From: Rhynchopus sp. YZ270_cl-10
Taxonomy: Eukaryota; Euglenozoa; Diplonemea; Diplonemida; Diplonemidae
Length of the DNA stretch: 64,000 nucleotides
Assembly: GCA_964035575.1 (NCBI GenBank)
Contig: OZ037873.1
Span: 124,001 to 188,000 of the forward strand
Direction of reading: 5' to 3'
The notes under the pieces are model-generated. The model was given only the letters and a program-made list of their open reading frames with translations. It was not told where the DNA came from and did no database searches. The position numbers and the translations under genes were made by a program. Every line of letters starts with the position of its first letter. Positions within the stretch are counted from its first letter, which is position 1. Below are positions 51,937-61,652 of the stretch, piece by piece.

Positions 51937-54887
51937 CTAGAAGAACCCGAGATCCTCACCACCCCGAACATTGCGTGATTCGGAGGCTTGCATGATTTGC
52001 GCATAGTTTGCGCGTCTTTTGCGGGCGTAGAGGGCTTTGTTTACTACAGCGTATATGGCCAGCGCTCCTATGAATGCGCCACCTACAGCAAGGGCTGTTT
52101 GGCCAACACCGATGCCACCGGAGGAGGGGCTGTGTGGGATGTGAGGAGTCGGTGGGGCAGGGATCTCGGGGAGGACGAACGGCGTGCCGTCTGCGCCCAG
52201 CTGTGCCCACGAGGTAGGCCCCATCGCCACGGTGTTGAGGTCACTCAGGAACCCATAGCGTTGGTCTGCCTCGAAGAACGTTCCGTTGTTGTTCACCGCT
52301 GTGCGCAGGCCCAAGAAGGTGCCCACAATGGGTGCCACATTCCCCCGCACGGCACACCCAAACCCAGTGTACCCGCCGCGTGCCGTGGTGTTACCTACCA
52401 TGGATTCCGTGTCCTTTCCGATAGATGACGCAATGCTGAGATTGCCAATCAATGTGTAGCTCTTCGCAAGACGGCGGCCAGCCTGCACGGCTTTGACGGT
52501 GAGCTGTGGAGAGAGAGAGGGGGAAATGAGAGCTTTTTTGGTAATTTTTTTTTTGGGGTTGGAAAGAGAAAATGCATCATTTAGAAAGTCAAAAAAAAAA
52601 ACAAAGTAGACTTGAATATACAACAGCCCTGGTGACAGTGCCTTTTAAAAAAAGATGGATCTAAGGCTTTCGTGTTTGGTCACCAAGACAGAAGAAGAAA
52701 AAAAACGTCTCTCCACATACCAGCGAATCCATGATGTCCCCCTTCAAGGTGGCGCTGACACCAACGAGCCTCGAGTCAGAGTACACTCCGTAAGAGGTGC
52801 GGACCTGTGTGGGGGTGGTGTGGGTGGTGTGGGATGGCAATTTTTTTTTTTACCCTCAACATTATCCCGCAGGGTAGTAGCTTGAAAGGTGCACTTTTCA
52901 AATGTTGCTGGTTTGCTGGTTTAGAAAAATTTTTCCCCGGTTGAAAGCGGTCGTCGCGCGCTTCGCGCGCGCCTCCCTGCCAACCGCAGAGTGGAGAGGC
53001 AAAGGGTAAATTTTGCGAGACAACAAAGAAAATGGAATATAATCCTGTGTTAACGGCGCTTGGTCTTGCACCTTACGTTCCACTAACCGTACAAAGCCAA
53101 TACGTCTTCCAGAAGCTGTTACACCGGTGGGTCATTTTGAAAAATGGTCAACTTTTTGCAGCTTTGGTCAAGTTGCATTTGTGGCCGCAAAATGCAAGGG
53201 GGTTCCCTACGACATTGTAAACTCTATTTTTTGCGGAGCAAAAAAATAATATAAAGTGGCGCCGCAGGCGAAAAAAATTAGGTATAGTGCAAAATATGCA
53301 GCTTTTTACACCACAGAGTCACTCAATGAACCCTTTTTAGGGGTTCGCTTACGTGTGAGGCTTTCTCTTCTGTGAGTAAGAAAGTGGCGCGGGGCGACGA
53401 ATAACTGAATCCCGAATCCCACTTTTTTTTTTTTATTTTCCCCCAAACCAGTAAACCAGCTTGTTCTGGTTTTGAAACCAGCAAAAGTACCCAAGCTATT
53501 TCCCTGATTATCCCCTTTGAACAGCCAACAACCACCCAAAACGAGCACATATTTAACTACAGTAACACAACAACCACCGGAGGGGTAAACACTAAGATGG
53601 ATTTTGGGATTTCAAAACTCTAAGGAGGGTTTTTACCCCCACCGAAATTTACTGTATTACGATATGGAACCGACAACCAAAAACCACACATACCTTGGAC
53701 CAAATGTAGTACGCTGCGTTGGGCCGCTGTGAGTACATCTCATCGATCTGAGTGCCAAGAAGCGCGATCGCTGTGAGCTGCGTGGAGGGGTCCCAGTTGG
53801 CCCCTTCCGTAAGCACAACGTCCTCCGGCGCGGTGCGCGGGTTCTCCACTGTCATGGACGTACGGAAGACGCCTTCTTTGCCGTCAAACGCGAGGGACCC
53901 GGTGTCGTTCTGCAGACGCATCTTCGAGCCATCAATGAACGACGATACGTTGTCGAGCACCTTCTCGAGACGGCTCTTCATGGCCACTGAGCCTGACACA
54001 TAGGACATAAGCTCCAACGCCATGCTGATTCCTGCCTTGAGCAGAAGGTTTGACTCCACCAACACCTCCAACGGCGACTCTGCGTCTGTCTGCGGCACCA
54101 TCACCGGATATTCATATATCCCACCCACCGTTGCACGACTCGCCTCCATCGCCCCAAGGAAGTACCCAATAAGCTGCAGACTGTCCACCCCGCCAATAGG
54201 AATACCGGTCTGCTGCTTCAGCAGATAGTAATTCCAGTCGCGCTGCAGGGGGCCGATCATCGCCGACCATACGCTTGCAGCAAGGCTGGGAACAGCCTGA
54301 GGAAGCTTTGAGGTTGTCATGTTGAATTCAAATTGAGGGCACGTTGTGATCCCCCCGGGGCAGTCACCCTGCGTGTAAGCGGAGGGGTCCGCTGAGGTGG
54401 AGCGACTGCTCAACCAGCGGAAGAGGTACCCTGATGTTTCGTGGTCTTGCGTCAGCGATTTTTCACCATAGAAGAAGGCTCCGCCGTTGCCGCGAAGTCT
54501 CGTGTGGTTCATGTTGTTGTTAAGGAGGGTCAGGATGTCGATCATTCGCGTCATAGAATCGAAATTGAAAACCCAAGACTGTGCAACCATCATGGCCCCG
54601 AGGCTCACCATGTCAAGGCCCCAAGCAAGCTTGATGCGGTCTCCAAGCGAAGGGAGGAGGGTAGCGTTCGTGGCAGGGTCCGACCAGAACTCAATGGGGG
54701 CGACGTTGCTGACCAGCATGCCCGTGGCGTCGTCCTCTAGACTACTAAGGAAGGACGCCACCTCTGCGCTGGCAGGCACCGCCACCATGCTGCTGGGGCA
54801 GTCGCAGGTGCTCTCTGGGCACGTAGGCACATCTCCAAAGCAACCTACAAAGAAGACCCCGAGCCCGACCAAAAGTGTTCGTTGCAT
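51937..54887 (-). CDS. Three-exon type I membrane protein of unknown function
   Basis: Exons 53694-54887, 52721-52804 and 51937-52503 give 614 aa, all junctions in phase 0. Both introns start GTATGT and end CACACAG or CCACAG. A signal peptide (MQRTLLVGLGVFFVGCFG) leads a large outward-facing part with several N-glycosylation sites (NAT, NHT, NMT, NDT, NGT). A CPESTCDC cysteine cluster lies at the start. Near the C-terminus is one membrane helix (GVGQTALAVGGAFIGALAIYAVV) followed by a short basic tail, KALYARKRR. The outer domain is mostly helical (LIGYFLGAMEAS, LLLKAGISMALELM), with no catalytic motif that I know. It could be a surface receptor or a lysosomal membrane protein. The family is not recognised. 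Intron 2 contains worn family B and A repeats (52605-52684). Confidence 0.78.
52605..52684 (+). repeat. Worn family B and family A copies inside an intron
   Basis: GACTTGAATATACAACAGCC then CTGGTGACAGTGCC resembles family B. 26 bases later GGATCTAAGGCTTTCGTG and GGTCACC resembles family A. Both lie in intron 2 of the 51937 gene. Confidence 0.45.
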
Positions 54888-55326
54888 TGAGAAGGGAAGG
54901 GGGGGGAGAAGGGAAAAGAAAAAAAGGGGTTTCCCCTACCCTAGGTTGGTAGGGAAAGGGGGGCGGTTGTGTTGTGGGGTGTGCTTCTGGGGGTGGTGGT
55001 GGGGCTGTGTGCAGGGGTGGGAAAGAGGAAAAAGGTGGAAGGGAGGAAAAGAGAGAGAAAAAAATATAACATATTCATATGAAGCGAGATGGGTGTAGGC
55101 AGAAAAAAAACACACAAAATACACTCATAAGAATCACAAAGACGCGCAAACATTGCGCTCGCTACCTTGCATCAGGACAGAGGAAGGGGAATTCTTTATT
55201 TGGGGCGACATGCTACGCAGGCCTGTGTGTGAAGCATGTTCCGTGTGGGTTCAAAACTGGTGTGGAGGAGATAAATCTTTGGTGAGTGAAATGAATGAGG
55301 TGGATGTGGGAGGGGGGAAAAGGAAA

Positions 55327-55364
55327 GTTGAAAGATGAATGTACCTCACGTACCACACGCATCT
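55327..55364 (+). repeat. Micro-hairpin, family D
   Basis: GTTGAAAGATGAATGTACC, TCACGTACC, ACACGCATC. GATG pairs with CATC, and GTAC with GTAC around CTCAC. Confidence 0.6.
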
Positions 55365-55396
55365 TTATTTTTAAACTTTTCTTGTGAACAAAATTT

Positions 55397-55432
55397 GACT
55401 TGAAATACAAAGCCCTCTCGTGACTGTGTACC
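55397..55432 (+). repeat. Short dispersed repeat, family B, 5' part
   Basis: GACTTGAAATACAAAGCCC, TCTCGTGACTGTGTACC. Confidence 0.6.
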
Positions 55433-55757
55433 GAACAAACGATCATCAAATGCACAAGGTTTGTCAATGTGCCTTGAGTGGAAAATAACAACAAAAGCAG
55501 CAAAAGAAAGGAAACAAGGAAACAAGGGAACAAGAGAGAAGGCAGACAAGACACAGAACAAAGCGGGTCATCCCGCGCCCGTGTGTTGTCAGGTGTCTCT
55601 CCTGTTGTGCAGGTGTGTGTACCACAGGCAAGACTCGCGTGGTCAAAAAATACTACACTGCAGAAATACAATAAAGAAAAGAGACAAATTATAGTTTGTG
55701 TTGAAGATGACAAACAGCGGTGCTGTCCTCTCCTCTTACAGCAAGAATCAGAACAGC

Positions 55758-56555
55758 TCACTTAGTGTGCTTGCTAGGTATTCCCTTCTTCTTGCCAAAG
55801 GAGAAGAGGTGCTCGTGGCAGCAGGCAGGGCAGTTCGTCCCTCCGTTGTTGGGGTCGCATGCGTCGTCCGTGTCATCAAGGCAGATGTGCAGGTAGTTTC
55901 CGTGGTTAAGAACGGAGCACTCACCCCGAAAGTAGCTGTCTGCGTCGGGGTCGTACTGGTCGCACGACTGGGCGTTGTAGCACACACGGTCCTCGCACGT
56001 CGGTGTGTTGTCGCACACTGGCGCAACCTCTCCCACGCCCTGCAGACACGCCAGGTCACCGTTGTTGCAGATGCAGCGCTGGCACTCGTGTGGGCCTTCG
56101 TTCATCCCCGACCACCCGTGTGCAACAGACGTCCCGCACTGCAGTGCACAGCCAAGCTTCGCCATACAAAAGGTCGGTGTAGTGCATGTGTTCCGTGTGC
56201 ACGACAGCACGCCGTGTGCACACGTGCATGCGTTGCAGTTGTTCGGCCCCATGTCTCTTCCGCTCCAGCCGTGCGGCACCACCTCATCCGGGCACGCAAG
56301 CGTGCACGTCGCACCACACGCAGCACCAGGCAGGTTGCACGGGGGCAGCACACCATCCAGCGCAACCAGACACACCAATTCACCGCTGTCGCAGAGGCAC
56401 CGGTGGCAGCCATTTGGGCCCTCGTCGCTTCCACTCCAACCATGCGGCACACCCGTCCCACATGCAAGCCTGCACCCCCGATGCAGGGAAAGCGCTGGCG
56501 TCTGTGCCACCACTGTGACACAGAGAGACGCAAGACACAACAGGGCTGCCTTCAT
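55758..56555 (-). CDS. Secreted Cys-rich protein with three HGWSG repeats
   Basis: 265 aa with a clear signal peptide (MKAALLCLASLCVTVVAQ). Three units of about 50 residues share the pattern Cys-x3-Cys, then HGWSG, Gly-Pro, Cys-x2-Cys-x-Cys and a closing LxC: PHGWSGSDEGPNGCHRCLC, PHGWSGRDMGPNNCNACTC and AHGWSGMNEGPHECQRCIC. The layout recalls small disulfide-bonded modules such as VWC or pacifastin-type domains, known for binding or protease inhibition, but the HGWSG word is not diagnostic of either. The C-terminal part has further Cys pairs (CPACCHEH) and ends in a Lys-rich tail. It is likely exported or delivered to vesicles. Start Met 56555 follows a CTCCACACAG acceptor-like site by 45 bases. 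No intron is seen. Confidence 0.8.
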   Translation of the reverse strand: MKAALLCLASLCVTVVAQTPALSLHRGCRLACGTGVPHGWSGSDEGPNGCHRCLCDSGELVCLVALDGVLPPCNLPGAACGATCTLACPDEVVPHGWSGRDMGPNNCNACTCAHGVLSCTRNTCTTPTFCMAKLGCALQCGTSVAHGWSGMNEGPHECQRCICNNGDLACLQGVGEVAPVCDNTPTCEDRVCYNAQSCDQYDPDADSYFRGECSVLNHGNYLHICLDDTDDACDPNNGGTNCPACCHEHLFSFGKKKGIPSKHTK

Positions 56556-56600
56556 TGTGTGTGTGTGGTCGTTGTTTGGGCGAGTGTGTGGGGTGGATAT

Positions 56601-56610
56601 CTGTGTGGAG
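56601..56610 (-). promoter_or_regulatory. Candidate trans-splice acceptor of the Cys-rich protein gene
   Basis: CTCCACACAG, 45 bases before the start. Its use is inferred. Confidence 0.35.
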
Positions 56611-56848
56611 AGTTGATGGCAACAAGCATGGTGGGAGAGGGAAGTGAAAGAGAGAACTGAAAAAACACTTTTTTTCTTGACCAAAAGAATAATACTCATT
56701 TCCAGAAAAAAAGGCGAGTGTGGGGGAAAAGAGGGAGAAAAAAATATGTCAGCTGGAGATTGCATACCAACGCCCGCTCCCTCCCGTGAGATTATTTTTT
56801 TCTTTGAAAAAAAGGGGATAAAAAAAAAAAAAAAAAAAGCTTTTTGAA

Positions 56849-56879
56849 ATGAACCTAAGCCTCTCCTGCTTAGACACCT
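56849..56879 (+). repeat. Micro-hairpin, family A
   Basis: TGAACCTAAGC, loop CTCTCCT, GCTTAGACACC. The outer stem is worn, the inner stem perfect. Confidence 0.65.
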
Positions 56880-57341
56880 CCAATACTAACCTCACCCCTC
56901 TCCGACCCCCCCTTCTCCTTCTTTTAAAATAGAACGGGCAAAAAAAAATCCCTCCCTTTTTTTTTTTGCAGAGATGTAGATAGCGAAGGACCCTGGCACA
57001 CCTCCGGGAAAGGTGTGCTGTCTGTGCCACCAAAGTACCAGGGGTAGGGAACGTATGCATCTCAGGTATTGCAACCCCCCTCACCATTGCAGACAAAAGG
57101 TGCCACTGATAAGTTAAAAGGCACCGATCCGGATCGCAAGACCCGACTAGTCCATACAGAACACCACGAGCCGCCAAGGCTAGTAACAAGTAAAATAATA
57201 TCAATAATAACAACAACAATGGTTGTGAAACGCAAACAAACGCCTCATTCACTGAGCGAAGATGCAAACCAAAAAAAAATATAAAATATAAAATGAAAAA
57301 GGGTTACGTGTCAGACACTCCGAAGGAAAAAAAATAAAGTG

Positions 57342-57450
57342 AGTTGAAATACAAAGCCCTCTCGTGACAGGTGGTGCATGACCGGCTGTACCGGGGGGTG
57401 GACACCCAACTATGCAGTCCTACATCCATTTCGTGGTTTCCATCTGATCA
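57342..57450 (+). repeat. Short dispersed repeat, family B, long copy
   Basis: AGTTGAAATACAAAGCCC, TCTCGTGACAG, GTACCGGGGGGTGGACACCC, then CATTTCGTGGTTTCCATCTG. Matches the long copy at 6798 segment by segment. Confidence 0.72.
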
Positions 57451-57540
57451 TAAAAAAAGAAAAATTCGGCGACGCCATTTTTTGAGACAAAATGAAAGGG
57501 AAAAAACTCTGGTCTGACCAATAAAATAGCAAAAAGGGAA

Positions 57541-57630
57541 ACCGCGATAACACGTATACTTTGTTTGTTTTTTTTCCCGTTTGCGATGACACGGACAAAA
57601 AAAAAAGTGTCCATGTTGTCGCGATTTACC

Positions 57631-57631
<1 letters not shown>
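57541..57631. repeat. Hairpin pair of GCGATAACACG type
   Basis: ACCGCGATAACACGTATAC, then GCGATGACACGGACA and its inverse TGTCCATGTTGTCGC. Related to 3712-3790. Confidence 0.6.

Positions 57632-57673
<42 letters not shown>
57632..57673. repeat. Run of 42 A residues
   Basis: Homopolymer directly after the hairpin. It may be a sequencing-sensitive length. Confidence 0.9.
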
Positions 57674-57675
<2 letters not shown>

Positions 57676-58408
57676 GACATCGTTTGGGTTTGGCGAAGAC
57701 GGTCGGGTGCACACATCAACAGCATCTTAAAATTTGTGATAGCAAATCGTGCAAAAAACAGACACGCACCAAAAAAAAAAAAAAATCAACCACCACAAAA
57801 AATGGCGAACTAAAATACTGCACAAAACACATAAATTCACCGAACACAAAAAGATATAGCCCCAGTACACAAAGGCATACAACACCCGCTTCCACTTACA
57901 CACGATAACGACAGGGGATTGGAGGGTGGATGTATATAAAAAAAAGGGGGAAACTTTATGATGAGAGTCTACACCCCGAAGATGTGCTTCATTACTACTT
58001 TTGTTTTTTTTAATTTATCGTTGACAGCAGGCCTGAACATGCAAAGCCCTTGCAAAAAAAAATCACACTGTTTGTACCTTCACAAGAGTAAAAATGCGAG
58101 AGCAGCAGAACGGGAAGGGAATGGGAGGAAAGAGAGAGAAAAAAAGCGTCAATTGGATGACTGTTGGGTCTGTGACTGAGCCCAACATATCAGAGGGGTG
58201 CATGCACAACAACAAGACCAAAAAAAAGAAGTGAACATGAACGCTCCTGAAACACACGGCCGAAATTATTCTCGAGGGGGGTGAAAGTTCTGAGTCTCTC
58301 ACAAATACCCTTGAGGATATCCTCTTGCACAAAGTACCAGTTATCCGAAAAGTCGTGAACGTGAATATCTAGAGAAAGCGTGCATCCACAAAAAAAAACA
58401 AAAAAAAG

Positions 58409-58440
58409 GTCCAAACGCCTCTGAAACGCAGGCACTGAAA
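58409..58440 (+). repeat. Micro-hairpin, family C, 3' part
   Basis: GTCCAAACGCC, TCTGAAACGC, AGGCACTGAAA. Confidence 0.5.
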
Positions 58441-58730
58441 CTAAAAGAGATGATGTTACTGACGCCCCCTATTTCGTAGCATTTTCGGCGCTTTTTGGGG
58501 TATAATCACGAACACCAAGTTAAGAGGTGTGCTTTTAGATGAGCGTACGTCATCCGTGCTTGGTTACCTTTACATGGGAAAGGTGACAAAAGGTTGGTAT
58601 AGAGAAACGAACACGACCTGCTTGCAGGGAGAAGGGGAGAAAGGGTACACACACATTGTAGTATACTTTCCTTCACAACCCAAAAAAGAAAAAAAGAAAA
58701 AAAAGAGAAAAAAAAAGAAAAACTTTGAAA

Positions 58731-58759
58731 GATGGATGTGCTTCTCGTGTGCACACATC
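58731..58759 (+). repeat. Micro-hairpin, family D
   Basis: GATGGATGTGC, loop TTCTCGT, GTGCACACATC, then an A run. TGTGC pairs with GCACA. Confidence 0.6.
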
Positions 58760-59610
58760 AAAAAAAAGGCTTTTTCCCCCTGGTTTCGCTGCGTCGTAAG
58801 ACTGAAACTTCTCCGTTCTGGTTGGAGCTTGCTTTAGCCATCTGACTGTTGCGAGGTTTAAAAATAAAAAAGGTTTTTTTTGGGGGAAATGTGTTTTTCT
58901 TTCTTGATGAAGTCCATTTTTCTCCCGCCGTCGCCACACAGCCCCACCCTACCCCTCCCTTTGAACGTATTTTTTCAAACATATTTTTTTTTTTCCTTTT
59001 GCTGACAGAGCCCATACCCCAAGCCAGACTGCGGTCCAGGTCTGACCCTCCCCTCTAAATCCTGGGCCGCAGTCTGCCCCACGCGAAGTTAGTATTTTTT
59101 TTTTTTTTTTTTTTTTTGAAAATGTATTAGTGAGCAGACACCCGAGAATGAGCACCACTATAAGGACACACATTGCATAACTGCTTTTATTATTTTCTTT
59201 TTCTTTTTGATATTGCACGCAAACAGTCTGCACAGCATCATTCTTTCTTCTACTTCTAAGAAGGAAACCATCTTGAGAGTGAAGAGAAAAAAAAATTACC
59301 GTATTTCTGTGCACCCCCGCACCTCGCAAGCCTTTTGCCCACACAGCTTCCCCACCCTTACCCCAACTCATGTACAAAAGAACCCCACAAAATGGGTTGC
59401 ACTTGACTTGCGAAACGTCACGCTGTCTTACAACATAACTTTTGTGGCAGGGGAAAAAAAGATACAGATATTTGGGGATAGGGGGGTTTGAATGGGTTTT
59501 TTATGAAGTTTTTGTTATGTTTGCTTTGTGCTCTTGTTGTTTTTTTGTTTTGGGATAAGGGGGAGGACTGAACCTCACCATTTTTTTTTTTTTTTTTTTT
59601 TTGATATTTT

Positions 59611-59656
59611 TCGACAAATCACCTGTCCGAGGACGGGTTCTGTACAACAAAATCGC
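59611..59656. repeat. Short dispersed repeat, family H
   Basis: TCGACAAATCACCTGTCC, GAGGACGGGTTCTGTACA, AAAATCGC. Near copy of 24924-24970. Confidence 0.6.
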
Positions 59657-60449
59657 TGGAAAAAAAAAATTGCTCTTTTCCATTCCGTTGCTAGCCAGAG
59701 CTTCTTACATTGTCAGCCTACGCTTTCTGGGAGGGAATCGGGGGGGAACTGAGGGAGAGAACGAGGGAAGGAAGTGCATGACACGACACCAACTCGGGAA
59801 GAAGACACACAACACCTTACGAGAGAAAAGTTGTATTTACTATAGCAAAATAACAGCCCTTTTTCTCCCCTTTCCGGGCAGACAATTATATTTCTGTGAC
59901 CCCTCCGCAAATCAGTTACCCGCGGAGGGGAGGAAATATTCGACTATACTAGTCGTGAACGTTTTGGTATTTTATTGAGAAGGAAAAAAAATGGGGAGGG
60001 GAAGGGAAACAGTTGAGAGTGTGCACGTATGAAAACGCAGCCACTGTGGGGGAAATAAAAAATTTGCAAACCCGTAAAGAGTTTGCGAAGCAAAGAAAAA
60101 TTGGTGTGTGGCTCACGCAAAAATAAAGTGTGTTTTTTTGTACCTCTTTTGTGGTACAAATGTGGGGGTTTTGAGCCACACCAAAAAAAAAGAAGAAAAA
60201 AAGTTTTTGAGATATTCCGTCCATCTTCTTAGATTCGTCTTTTGTTACAAAGTCGTTATCAGCATCAGGTAATAAACAAAGAGGAAAACATAGTGAACCA
60301 CATGTCATGTCATGCTGACAGGTCGGGAAAATGACATCTCATTTTGCATGCTATTCTGACAATGTCACGTTGACATTCATGATGTGTCGTGCAGTCCCCT
60401 CCCTCTCCCCTCACTGTTGAGAAACGAAATAAAAAAGAAGAAAGATTTA

Positions 60450-60485
60450 TAAGATGATCCTAAGCCTCTCGTGCTTAGTCACCTA
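60450..60485 (+). repeat. Micro-hairpin, family A, full copy
   Basis: TAAGATGATCCTAAGC, loop CTCTCGT, GCTTAGTCACCT, then an A run. Confidence 0.78.
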
Positions 60486-60810
60486 AAAAAAAATGTGCCA
60501 CTAATTACAGAGAGACACACACATGGTTGACGGGGGGGTGTTACAAATTTTGCACATCATGTATAGCTTTTGCTGCGTAGCGTTGCACCTTCTTACGTGG
60601 GTTCTCTTCAAAATGGGGCTTTGAAGAAAATCACACAAAGCTGTGTAAAGTGCTCTGACGATGCTAGTGTCCAGCATCGGCAGGTTTTTTTTTTTGTTTT
60701 GTTTTTTATATTCCACAGCGTTTCCAGCGCGCAGTGTACGACAACAGAGTTCGAGAACTATGAGATGTGTATGAGTAAAAAAATAGGGGGGGGTGCGGGG
60801 TGGGGTTGTG

Positions 60811-60842
60811 AACCTAAGCCTCTCGTTTGCTTAGTCAGCTTA
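60811..60842 (+). repeat. Micro-hairpin, family A
   Basis: AACCTAAGC, loop CTCTCGTTT, GCTTAGTCAGCTTAG. The outer left arm is lost. Confidence 0.65.
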
Positions 60843-61344
60843 GTCGTTTTGATCACAAATAAGGGGGGTTAAGAAATAACAGGGCAAACCTTTAAAAAAA
60901 ATCAATCATTTTTGTGTGGAAAGTCCTGGGGAAAAAAAATACTCCCCATTTTTTGTCGACATAGTATCGCATATTATGCCGAAATATAAGGCTTTTTTTT
61001 GTGAGGAACCGAACAACCCAAATACACACAAAAACCGTTCTCCTTCATTTTAGATAAAAAAGCAAAGGTTCTTTTTTTGTGTGTGTTTTGATGCAAAAAA
61101 AACACAATGGTTTTGCACGTTTAGGGTGTGTTGGTTTTTGTTCACACGAGGGGGGTGTATATTAATTCAGGGAACAGAAAAATATGGCGGAAAAAAAAAA
61201 AGGACATTATCAAGTGGAAGTAGAAGACACAAGTTGGATTATTTCCTCTCCCCTGTTGAGATACCTTCTATTTAAAAGTATTTTCATCATATGCAATCAA
61301 TAAATTGATAGTTCTTCTATTTAAAAAAAAAAAAGAAAAGTTTA

Positions 61345-61381
61345 TAAGATGATCATAAGCCTCTCGTGCTTAGTCACCTTA
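61345..61381 (+). repeat. Micro-hairpin, family A, full copy
   Basis: TAAGATGATCATAAGC, loop CTCTCGT, GCTTAGTCACCTTA. AAAGTTTA precedes and an A run follows. Confidence 0.78.
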
Positions 61382-61652
61382 AAAAAACAGCTGGAAAGGA
61401 TTGAATTAGGTCTCTTTTCAGGCACTGAGCATACACACAATGCACCTCCTTTTTCTTTTCCTGTGGACTTTTCTATTCACGGAATGACCATAAACAGCAC
61501 GTCCATCGTTAGGATAATAGGTGCAGATACTGTGTGTGCTATGTCAACAAAAAAAAAAAATCGTGTTCACACACACCGTGAGTGAGTGCATGAAAGAGAG
61601 AGCGATAGAGAGAGAGAGCAAAACAAAAAAACAAGGGGGGAGAGCAACCACC
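61382..61652. other. Spacer downstream of the cystinosin gene
   Basis: AGAG-rich run near 61590-61620. Nothing else is seen. Confidence 0.4.

Larger units (their letters stand above)
54888..55757. other. Spacer with family D and B hairpins
   Basis: Holds the D copy at 55327 and the B copy at 55397, and otherwise pyrimidine-rich leader sequence. Confidence 0.5.
56556..57340. other. Gene-free spacer with a hairpin
   Basis: A family A copy at 56849 and a strong hairpin near 56995-57020 (GCACACCT/AGGTGTGC). The long frame crossing it is not coding-like: its hydrophobic run comes from low-complexity T/G-rich DNA. Confidence 0.5.
57674..60449. other. Gene-free spacer with hairpin and H repeats
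   Basis: Contains C (58409), worn A (58537-58572), D (58731) and H (59611) copies, and a diverged F-like unit near 59117-59165. No gene is seen. Confidence 0.5.

Noticed and set aside
56749-57267. 172-codon minus-strand frame with a hydrophobic stretch
   Set aside because: It spans homopolymer runs and a hairpin, has no family pattern, and its composition matches the spacer.
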